This document shows positions 1-5,194 of a DNA stretch of 5,224 nucleotides, one piece after another. The stretch is from Ignavibacteria bacterium UBA5771 (GTDB lineage: Bacteria > Bacteroidota > Ignavibacteria > Kapaibacteriales > UBA2268), in the NCBI GenBank assembly GCA_002418685.1, contig DIEP01000095.1, positions 1 through 5,224 on the forward strand. Reading direction: 5' to 3'. Positions within the stretch are counted from its first letter, which is position 1; each line of letters starts with the position of its first letter. Below the pieces are notes generated by a model. That model was not told the DNA's origin and did not search any database. It was given only the letters and a program-made list of their open reading frames with translations. The translations under genes were made by a program, and so were the position numbers.

Positions 1-232
1 ATATTAATCTTTTATGATAGAGAATCTCAAAAGAATTATAATTTATGAATTTCTTTGAAATTAGTAATAAAATTTAATTCAAAATTTCTTTCGAGATGTG
101 AAAATGGAATGATCTTAAAGTATCAATTGGAACATTCTAAATGATGCAATTAGCCATTGAAAAATGCAAACCCCGAGCAATCTTATTAATAAAAATTTGC
201 TCCGCACGAATACATGCAAGCAATGACATCCT

Positions 233-261
233 TTTATTTATATCTATTTATTTATATCTAT
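233..261. repeat. 14-bp tandem repeat, two copies
   Basis: The unit TTTATTTATATCTA occurs twice without mismatch, at 233-246 and 247-260, with one further matching base at 261. It lies in non-coding AT-rich DNA about 130 bases ahead of the secreted DUF1579-family gene. Such short low-complexity duplications usually arise by slippage. I see no sign that it is an operator, although copy number could differ between strains. Confidence 0.7.
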
Positions 262-293
262 ATATTTTTAAAAATGATAAATTATATAATTTA

Positions 294-351
294 TTGACTT
301 TGGAGACAGACCCTGATAATATTCTATAATATATATATTTTTTTAAATTTG
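294..351 (+). promoter_or_regulatory. Candidate promoter(s) for the secreted DUF1579 protein
   Basis: Two alternatives are visible. A sigma-70-like pair consists of TTGACT (294-299), a 17-base spacer and TAATAT (317-322), with a TG extended -10 at 314-315; it would start RNA near 329 and leave a leader of about 60 bases. The second is TAAATTTG (344-351), an exact match to the Bacteroidota -7 consensus TAnnTTTG, but with no TTTG at the proper -33 distance. Both sit in AT-rich DNA where chance matches are common, so this is a weak call based on consensus matching alone. Confidence 0.3.
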
Positions 352-392
352 TTATAATTTTTTATTAATTTTGGTTTTTCTGGATTATAAGT

Positions 393-989
393 ATGAATAA
401 ATCAAATTTACTAAAACTTTTTTCATTTATAATTTTGTTAAACTTAACGTTTATAAAAATGGAAGCACAAGACGACCAATCTATGGATTCCCCTGAAATG
501 AAAGCATTTATGGAATATATTACTCCTGGAGAAATGCACAAATTTCTTGAAAAATTCTCAGGCGATTGGGAAATTACAGCCCAATTTTGGATGACGCCCG
601 ATTCACCCTCAGAAAATTCTAAAGGCACAGCAAATAATAAAATGCTGATGGACGGAAGATATTTGCAATTAGATCAGGTAGGCAAATCAGAGTCCAATGA
701 ATTTCACGGGATGGGTGTCATTGGGTATGATAATGCTGAAAAGAAATTCCAATCAACTTGGATTGATAATTTCGGAACAGTGATATTCTATCAAAAAGGG
801 GATTATAATAAAACCGATAAATCCATTGAATTCGCAGGAGAATTTACTGATTTTATGACGGGTAAACCTATCAAAGCACGAACAGTTTACACATGCATTA
901 ATGATAATCACTGGACCTGCGATATGTATAATATCTTTGAGGGTAAAGAATTCAAGAGCATGCACACTGATTTTATTAGGAAAAAATAA
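393..989 (+). CDS. Secreted DUF1579-family protein
   Basis: This is a 198-residue protein of unknown biochemical function. Residues 1-25 form a signal peptide: two lysines (K3, K8), a hydrophobic core at about 9-21, then 'MEAQ' with likely cleavage near A25, so the mature protein should be periplasmic or exported. Residues 45-195 match the DUF1579 pattern as I know it: 'FSGDWEITAQFW' (55-66), 'MLMDGRYLQ' (84-92), 'GMGVIGYDNAEKKFQSTWID' (106-125), 'GT' (128-129), and a closing strand near 'MHTDFIRKK'. Family members are thought to be beta-rich and lipocalin-like; no ligand or enzyme activity is established. C168 and C176, eight residues apart, could form a disulfide in an exported protein (inference). 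The ATG start is preceded by only a weak purine stretch. The gene converges on hflX with 8 bases between stop codons and has no same-strand partner, so it is probably monocistronic. Confidence 0.85.
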   Translation: MNKSNLLKLFSFIILLNLTFIKMEAQDDQSMDSPEMKAFMEYITPGEMHKFLEKFSGDWEITAQFWMTPDSPSENSKGTANNKMLMDGRYLQLDQVGKSESNEFHGMGVIGYDNAEKKFQSTWIDNFGTVIFYQKGDYNKTDKSIEFAGEFTDFMTGKPIKARTVYTCINDNHWTCDMYNIFEGKEFKSMHTDFIRKK

Positions 990-997
990 ATCAGCGA

Positions 998-2287
998 TTA
1001 TTCCTTTGTTTCTATTGCATACTTTGTAATTATCGGCAGCAATCGATCTTGGTTGCGCGATTCTACTTTTATTTGCAAATGAGTGCCATCATCGTCGTCA
1101 ATTCTTTCGAGCACTTCGCAATAATCATAAATTTTATTTAATTCACCGCTTGATTTATATGGAACAAGCAAAGAATAAACAGTATTAAATTTCTCATATT
1201 CATCAAGCATTCTCTCAAGCAATTTAGGGATATTAATTCCTCTTTCTGCCGAAATAAAGACTGATTGTGCATATTCATTTTGAAGTTGATGAAGCAAATC
1301 TAATGAATCCAACTTATCGATTTTATTAAAAACATAAATCATCGGCTTATCTTTGATTCCAATGTCTTCAAGCGTTTGATTAACTGTATCAATCATAATT
1401 CTAAAATTTTGATTGCTTACATCTATTACGTGCAAAAGCACATCGGATTCGAGGGCTTCCGAGAGAGTTGTTCTGAATGATGCGATCAGATGATGAGGCA
1501 AATTTCGGATAAAACCAATTGTATCAGAAAGTAACGCATTTTTATTGTTGGGTAGTAAAAATTGCCGAACGGTCGTGGAAAGAGTTGCAAACAGTTTATC
1601 TTCGACAAAGACATTTGCATCAGTGATTGTGTTCATCAGAGTGGATTTTCCTGAATTAGTATATCCAACAAGTGAAAAGCGTGGTGTGTTTTTCCGAAGT
1701 TTCCGCTGTTCAGTGTTTTGTGTATTAATATGCTTCAATTTCTCTTTTAAAATTTGGATATGATGCCGAACTACACGTCTATCTGATTCAAGTTGGGATT
1801 CTCCTGGTCCCCTTGAGCCAATTCCACCGTATTGCTCAGAAATATGCACCCACATACGAGAAAGCCTCGGGAGAAGATACTGCATTTGAGCAAGCTGCAC
1901 TTGCAATTGAGCTTCTTGAGTCTTTGCATTCTTTGCGAAAATATCAAGTATCAGCCCGCTTCTATCCAAAACCTTAAATTGCAATTCATTACTTAAATTT
2001 CGCATTTGGATTGGCGAAAGTTCATTGTCAAAAATAACCAAATGTATATTTTCAGAAATTGCAAATTCTTTTATTTCTTGTAATTTCCCTTTGCCAATCA
2101 GCGTGGCGGGACTAAAAGATGGAATTTCTTGATAAATTTTCTCAACAACTTCTGCACCCGCTGTATTGGCAAGAAGTTCCAATTCATCAAGCAATTCCAA
2201 TGTCTCATCTCGGTCGTCTCCTTTCAGGAATGCTCGCACAAGAATTGCTTTTTCAACTTCGGGAATAGTTTCGTGCATTTTTTCCAT
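998..2287 (-). CDS. hflX: GTPase HflX (ribosome-associated)
   Basis: This is a 429-residue cytoplasmic GTPase of the HflX family, which binds the 50S subunit and splits stalled ribosomes under stress. The N-terminal HflX domain shows 'IGKGKLQEI' (64-72), 'NELSPIQMRNL' (88-98) and 'VLDRSGLILDIFAKNAKTQE' (106-125), followed by the coiled helical arm and the family signature 'GGIGSRGPGESQLESDRR' (154-171). The G domain is complete: G1 'GYTNSGKST' (208-216), switch I 'LFATLSTTVR' (232-241), G3 'DTIGF' (255-259), G4 'NKID' (321-324) and G5 'SA' (346-347). Length is normal for the family. I place the start at the ATG whose codon is 2285-2287. A longer reading from a TTG at 2345-2347 adds 20 hydrophobic residues encoded by spacer and repeat DNA and is not credible. 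An ATG three codons further in (2276-2278) is also possible. No Shine-Dalgarno is visible. It lies 207 bases downstream of the crotonase gene on the same strand, so co-transcription is uncertain. Confidence 0.96.
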   Translation of the reverse strand: MEKMHETIPEVEKAILVRAFLKGDDRDETLELLDELELLANTAGAEVVEKIYQEIPSFSPATLIGKGKLQEIKEFAISENIHLVIFDNELSPIQMRNLSNELQFKVLDRSGLILDIFAKNAKTQEAQLQVQLAQMQYLLPRLSRMWVHISEQYGGIGSRGPGESQLESDRRVVRHHIQILKEKLKHINTQNTEQRKLRKNTPRFSLVGYTNSGKSTLMNTITDANVFVEDKLFATLSTTVRQFLLPNNKNALLSDTIGFIRNLPHHLIASFRTTLSEALESDVLLHVIDVSNQNFRIMIDTVNQTLEDIGIKDKPMIYVFNKIDKLDSLDLLHQLQNEYAQSVFISAERGINIPKLLERMLDEYEKFNTVYSLLVPYKSSGELNKIYDYCEVLERIDDDDGTHLQIKVESRNQDRLLPIITKYAIETKE

Positions 2288-2335
2288 AATTTTAAATTGA
2301 TAATATGAATAAATAATGAATGAGAATAACCACAT

Positions 2336-2412
2336 CATTGCGAGCAAGTATTATTGCGAAGCAATCTTATTCAAACTGCAAGATTGCTTCGTTATTTTTC
2401 ATTCCTCGCGAA
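2336..2412. repeat. Palindromic intergenic repeat, 'CATTGCGAG...GCAATCTT' type
   Basis: The core is a perfect 12-bp inverted repeat: CGAAGCAATCTT at 2357-2368 and AAGATTGCTTCG at 2380-2391, with an 11-base loop. An outer pair, GCGAG at 2340-2344 and CTCGC at 2405-2409, also matches but is separated from the core by unpaired DNA, so the element looks decayed at its flanks. From general knowledge, sequences with CATTGCGAG at one end and GAAGCAATCT within recur as dispersed palindromes in intergenic DNA of many unrelated bacteria; I am matching by eye, not by search. The left end overlaps the false N-terminal extension of hflX. Confidence 0.7.
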
Positions 2413-2436
2413 AACCATTATACTTTATCACTGATT

Positions 2437-2464
2437 GTAGGGGCGATTTATGAATTGCCCCTAC
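2437..2464. repeat. Palindromic intergenic repeat, 'GTAGGGGC...GCCCCTAC' type
   Basis: The arms GTAGGGGC (2437-2444) and GCCCCTAC (2457-2464) are perfect complements. Inside them ATT (2446-2448) pairs with AAT (2453-2455), leaving a four-base loop TATG (2449-2452). The only interruption is G2445 opposite T2456, which would be a G-U wobble in a plus-strand RNA and an A-C mismatch in a minus-strand RNA. No T-run follows on either strand, so it is not a standard terminator. The GTAGGGGCGA...GCCCCTAC form resembles short dispersed palindromes seen in intergenic DNA of diverse bacteria (recalled, not searched). Confidence 0.75.
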
Positions 2465-2494
2465 TACTTCAGGAGTAAAGTCAATATAAACTAA

Positions 2495-3247
2495 TTATTT
2501 TTTAAAAAATCCTTTCATCAGATTCTGAGTATAATCAGTTAGTAAGTTCTTGGCTGTAAAATCAGCTCTAATACCAAATATTGCAAAATCCTTTGCAAGG
2601 TCTTCCCAAAACATATGCTTTAAATCCATTGACGCTTCAGCGCTATTAGCATGGATTTTTAATAAAAATTGAGCTAATTCTTCATCCATTTTTTGAATAC
2701 TTGGCGCAACATTATTGAATAGTCCTTTTGTAAATGCCCATTCAGCTGAATGAAAATCAGTATTAATTGATAATTCCATTAAAGCAGATTTCCCCATCTT
2801 CTTCTCTAATATTGGTGCAATAACAAATGGACCTATACCAATCGAGTATTCGCTTAAACGCACTTCAGCTGCAGACGATGCAAAAACATAATCAGATGCT
2901 GCAATCAATCCCACAGCGCCACCGATAGTTTTACCTTGAACTCTTGTAAAAATAAATTTTGGAGCATTAATCATTTCCCAAATCACTCGTGCAAATCCAA
3001 GAAAAAATTTCCGAGCAGTAATTGGGTCATGAATTTCAAGCATTTCATCAAATGAAGCACCCGCAGAGAAAACCCCATCTCCTTCGCTCTGGAATACAAT
3101 AAACTTCGTTTCTTTATCCATAGCTGCTGTTCGAAATTGGTCTGCTAAATCATGAAGCATTTTAGCTGTAAGGGAATTTGCCTTTGGACTATAAAATGTG
3201 ATTGTGCGAACGTGATTTTCTACCTGTGAATAAACTCTTTCTTCCAT
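2495..3247 (-). CDS. Enoyl-CoA hydratase/isomerase (crotonase) family protein
   Basis: This 250-residue protein has the crotonase fold and should act on an acyl-CoA thioester in the cytoplasm, adding or removing water or shifting a double bond. Oxyanion-hole motifs are present: 'FSAGASFDEM' (60-69) and 'GKTIGGAVGLIAASD' (105-119). Of the two catalytic glutamates of classical enoyl-CoA hydratase, the second is kept (E133 in 'LSEYSIGIGP') but the first is replaced by G113. The segments 'GIGPFVIAPILEKKMG' (137-152) and 'SAEWAFTKGL' (167-176) resemble a Bacteroidota subgroup often labelled methylglutaconyl-CoA hydratase-like (leucine breakdown); no other leucine-pathway gene is here, so the substrate is open. 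The start is the ATG with codon 3245-3247, with AAAGG 6 bases upstream. A longer reading from a TTG at 3281-3283 only translates a tandem repeat and is rejected. It is transcribed away from the LCP gene and toward hflX. Confidence 0.9.
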   Translation of the reverse strand: MEERVYSQVENHVRTITFYSPKANSLTAKMLHDLADQFRTAAMDKETKFIVFQSEGDGVFSAGASFDEMLEIHDPITARKFFLGFARVIWEMINAPKFIFTRVQGKTIGGAVGLIAASDYVFASSAAEVRLSEYSIGIGPFVIAPILEKKMGKSALMELSINTDFHSAEWAFTKGLFNNVAPSIQKMDEELAQFLLKIHANSAEASMDLKHMFWEDLAKDFAIFGIRADFTAKNLLTDYTQNLMKGFFKK

Positions 3248-3256
3248 ATTTAACCT
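3242..3256 (-). promoter_or_regulatory. Shine-Dalgarno-like site that sets the crotonase start
   Basis: Read on the minus strand, AAAGG is followed by six bases (TTAAAT) and then the ATG at 3247-3245. This is the clearest ribosome-binding-site candidate in the window; the other genes have little or none. It supports the internal ATG as the true start over the upstream TTG at 3283-3281. Confidence 0.6.
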
Positions 3257-3258
3257 TT

Positions 3259-3280
3259 TTTTACAAAATTTTACAAAATT
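3259..3280. repeat. 10-bp tandem repeat upstream of crotonase gene
   Basis: TTACAAAATT occurs twice in a row (3261-3270 and 3271-3280), with two further matching bases at 3259-3260. It lies in the 5' leader of the crotonase gene. If translated from the upstream TTG, it is what produces the spurious residues ahead of the real ATG. Confidence 0.7.
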
Positions 3281-3352
3281 CAAAAAACAAATTAATGAAA
3301 TTTGTGTTAATTTATAGAGAATTCATTTTAAAAATTTGTAATTTTGAATTAT

Positions 3353-3368
3353 TCAAATTATCAAATTA
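3353..3368. repeat. 8-bp tandem repeat upstream of LCP gene
   Basis: TCAAATTA is duplicated exactly at 3353-3360 and 3361-3368, ending ten bases before the TTG start of the LCP gene. It could be a simple slippage product. A paired binding site for a regulator is possible, but nothing else in the sequence supports that. Confidence 0.6.
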
Positions 3369-3378
3369 CTAATTTACG

Positions 3379-4662
3379 TTGAAAAAGTCATATACTTATA
3401 TTCTTGTTCTTTCAATAGTTCTATTAAGTGTAATAGCGTATATTTATATTCATAACAACTATTCTAATGCCAAATCACTAAGTGCTAGCACTCAGGATTC
3501 AATAGCAAAACCAAAAGATGAAGCAGTACGCGACACAAATTTCTATAAGGCAATTTTTGAGGATACAAGCACAGAAAACAATGGATCCAACTCTATAGGT
3601 TCCCTTCCGGATATAGGAGTAGACAATAGTGCCGGATTTTCTTCCCCAGAGGTTGCAAATGCGCGGCGAATAAATATTGCTGTGATTGGACTCGATTCAC
3701 GGCTTGGCTCGAATGCAGGGCATGCTGATGCAAATCATATTTTATCAATAATGCCTGATATTGGCAAAATCGAAATTATCTCTATACCAAGAGATACTTA
3801 TGTAGATTGCGGATATGAAGATTCACTGCATTTAAATAAATTGACAGTTTTTTATCTTGCACGTGGGCGCCAAGAATATTTTAAGAAAATTTGTGAAATT
3901 TCTCGTTTAAATAAAATTGATTATTATATCGAATTTGGGTTTTCCCAAGCAATGGCTATTCTTCGGTTCCTCGGTTATGACTCCAAAGAAACATTGCAAA
4001 TTCTTCGTTCAAGACGTGGATTTTCCATCGGTGATTATCAGCGAGTCTATAATCAGGCACAATTTATGCGTCAAGCTGTGCTGAAATATTTTAATACTGT
4101 TAATGGACCACTACGTCCTGCAATTATCAACGGGTCATTTGCTCTTGTGCGCACGAATTTGAATTATTCAATTGCTTCGGACCTCCTCAATCAATTGCAA
4201 CAATCTAACTTGACAAGCAATCCTAATAATATTTCGATAAAAATACGACCAAGTTTGAAAACCGATTTTAAAATTTATGATTTTTCTGATCCAAATGTCC
4301 TTGCAAAGCTTGATCAAAAAATTGCTCAAATCAGCAATTATCCAAATGATTCAGGTCCAAAAATTAAAAATATTGATGCTTATGTCTATAATAAATTAAA
4401 TAAAGCCGTCCTATCAGCAGAAAGTGATACAGCGAAAAATCCCACACGTGCAATTTCAAAAGTCGAGACTTTCTATAATCAAAAGGCATGGCATCAAATT
4501 GAAGATGAGAATAATCGTAACGAAATTCGCGATCGCATCGCAAATATCCTCATTGTTTCTTATAAAAAGAAAAATAATCTTAGCAAAGCAAATGCAATTT
4601 CAAGCACAATCGAACAAGAGAAGAAATTATTCGAAATGAAAAATATCAGCAATACCCAATAA
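3379..4662 (+). CDS. Membrane-anchored LytR-CpsA-Psr (LCP) domain protein
   Basis: This is a 427-residue protein. Residues 1-4 'MKKS' and a hydrophobic segment at about 7-25 form an N-terminal membrane anchor, with the rest outside the inner membrane. A low-complexity linker rich in S, D and N follows (about 26-95). The LCP domain (about 97-237) shows 'NIAVIGLDSR' (99-108), 'HADANHIL' (115-122), 'IISIPRDTYV' (133-142), 'NKIDYYIEFGF' (178-188), 'LRSRRG' (209-214) and 'GDYQRVYNQAQFMRQ' (218-232). LCP enzymes move undecaprenyl-pyrophosphate-linked glycopolymers onto cell-wall acceptors; likely phosphate and metal ligands are D106, D117, R138, R210, R212, R222 and Q226. H115 stands where an Arg is usual. 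About 190 residues after the domain match no family I recognise; the last 90 are mostly helical. The start is a TTG without a Shine-Dalgarno: an in-frame stop lies at 3370-3372 and the next Met is residue 125, inside the domain. The acceptor or polymer in this diderm is unknown. Confidence 0.85.
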   Translation: MKKSYTYILVLSIVLLSVIAYIYIHNNYSNAKSLSASTQDSIAKPKDEAVRDTNFYKAIFEDTSTENNGSNSIGSLPDIGVDNSAGFSSPEVANARRINIAVIGLDSRLGSNAGHADANHILSIMPDIGKIEIISIPRDTYVDCGYEDSLHLNKLTVFYLARGRQEYFKKICEISRLNKIDYYIEFGFSQAMAILRFLGYDSKETLQILRSRRGFSIGDYQRVYNQAQFMRQAVLKYFNTVNGPLRPAIINGSFALVRTNLNYSIASDLLNQLQQSNLTSNPNNISIKIRPSLKTDFKIYDFSDPNVLAKLDQKIAQISNYPNDSGPKIKNIDAYVYNKLNKAVLSAESDTAKNPTRAISKVETFYNQKAWHQIEDENNRNEIRDRIANILIVSYKKKNNLSKANAISSTIEQEKKLFEMKNISNTQ

Positions 4663-4687
4663 AAATTTGCATATTTAACTAAATTAA

Positions 4688-5194
4688 ATGAAAAGACTAA
4701 TACTGATAAGGCATTCAAAGTCCAACTGGGACGATAGTGATGTAGATGATTACAATCGGTCACTTTCCAAGCGAGGTGCGCGAGATGCAAATTTTATGTC
4801 AGAATTACTTGCGAAAAAAATTGATAAACCCGACCTAATCATAACAAGTCCTGCAACTCGTGCAGTTAAGACTGCTGAATTCTTTGCCGATGCTTTTGAT
4901 ATTGACGACGAGAAAATTATCAGCGACATTGGAATTTATGAGCGTGGTTCTAAATACATAATTCAACTATTGAAAGATTTGGATAATAGCATTCAGTCCG
5001 TAATGATCATCGGACATAATCCCGATATAACAACGCTTTCCAATTATTTATCGGGTGAATATTATGACAATATTCCTACAACCGGGATTGTTGGTATTGA
5101 TTTTTCCATACAAAGTTGGAGCGATTTGGAAAGCAAGCAAGGCAAATTAATATTGTACGAAACCCCAAAAAAATACTCCAAAAAATCCAAATAA
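4688..5194 (+). CDS. SixA-type histidine phosphatase family protein
   Basis: This 168-residue protein belongs to the histidine phosphatase (phosphoglycerate-mutase-like) superfamily, SixA branch. The catalytic 'RHS' motif (R8-H9-S10) holds the nucleophile histidine. R58 in 'SPATRA' (54-59), E85 in 'YERGS' and H110 in 'IIGHNPD' (107-113) complete the phosphate pocket and acid. The 'KSNWDD...YNRSLSKRG' segment (11-30) is typical of the form common in Bacteroidota and Cyanobacteria. E. coli SixA removes phosphate from phosphohistidine on phosphotransfer proteins; the substrate here is unknown and could be a small phosphoester. There is no signal peptide, so it should be cytoplasmic. The C-terminus is lysine-rich (160-168). 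It starts 25 bases after the LCP stop codon with no promoter or terminator visible between them, so the two are probably one transcript. No Shine-Dalgarno is visible. A plain label such as 'histidine phosphatase family protein' is safest. Confidence 0.92.
   Translation: MKRLILIRHSKSNWDDSDVDDYNRSLSKRGARDANFMSELLAKKIDKPDLIITSPATRAVKTAEFFADAFDIDDEKIISDIGIYERGSKYIIQLLKDLDNSIQSVMIIGHNPDITTLSNYLSGEYYDNIPTTGIVGIDFSIQSWSDLESKQGKLILYETPKKYSKKSK

Larger units (their letters stand above)
1..392. other. AT-rich non-coding stretch at left edge
   Basis: No convincing gene is present here. A 15-codon open stretch enters from the left edge and stops at 46-48; it is too short to judge. A 62-codon reading frame (141-329, +) has no ribosome binding site, runs through a tandem repeat, and has a composition explained by AT-rich DNA (strings of I, L, Y, K and F), so I do not call it. 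What can be seen is a 14-bp tandem repeat (233-261), a weak inverted repeat (175-180 with 197-202), and promoter-like elements close to the downstream gene. The region probably serves as the upstream region of the secreted protein that starts at 393. Confidence 0.6.
2288..2494. other. Spacer between crotonase gene and hflX, holding two palindromes
   Basis: This 207-base spacer separates two genes on the minus strand. It contains two unrelated inverted repeats about 25 bases apart (2336-2412 and 2437-2464) whose base composition is visibly richer in G and C than the flanking AT-rich DNA. No open reading frame of interest is present. On the minus-strand transcript both palindromes would lie after the crotonase stop codon and before the hflX start. 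Neither is followed by a U-run on that strand, so neither is a textbook intrinsic terminator. They may instead be 3'-end stabilising hairpins or neutral dispersed repeats. Confidence 0.6.
3248..3378. promoter_or_regulatory. Divergent intergenic region between crotonase and LCP genes
   Basis: This 131-base spacer must hold promoters for both divergent genes. On the plus strand TAATTTTG (3339-3346) fits the Bacteroidota -7 consensus TAnnTTTG and would start RNA about 25 bases before the LCP gene, but no TTTG lies at the expected -33 position. On the minus strand a TATAAA lies within 3310-3317, with no clear -35. The spacer also carries short tandem duplications at 3259-3280 and 3353-3368. All promoter assignments here are weak because the DNA is very AT-rich. 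Confidence 0.35.

Noticed and set aside
1..48. Possible 3' end of a gene entering from the left (15 codons then TGA)
   Set aside because: Too short to separate from chance in AT-rich DNA, although its end ('ILIFYDRESQKNYNL') would not be impossible for a real C-terminus. The sequence to the left would settle it.
141..329. 62-codon open reading frame on the plus strand ahead of the DUF1579 gene
   Set aside because: It has no ribosome binding site, a composition dictated by AT-rich DNA, and a path through a 14-bp tandem repeat; no recognisable motif.
365..628. Minus-strand open frame opposite the DUF1579 gene
   Set aside because: Shadow of the real plus-strand gene, whose signal peptide and family motifs are clear. 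The 753-965 minus frame is rejected for the same reason.
1545..1763. Plus-strand open frame opposite hflX
   Set aside because: It is the antisense shadow of the conserved HflX G-domain coding sequence, with no independent motif.
2437..2464. Intrinsic terminator for the crotonase gene
   Set aside because: The stem is good, but on the minus strand it is followed by AATCAGTG and not a U-run, and it carries an A-C mismatch on that strand.
2336..2464. CRISPR array or attachment site
   Set aside because: The two palindromes are different sequences, each present once, with no regular spacers, no cas genes, and no integrase or tRNA nearby.
4424..4639. Plus-strand alternate frame and overlapping minus-strand frame (4560-4790) near the LCP gene end
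   Set aside because: Both are overlaps of the LCP and SixA-like coding sequences, with no motif or ribosome binding site of their own.
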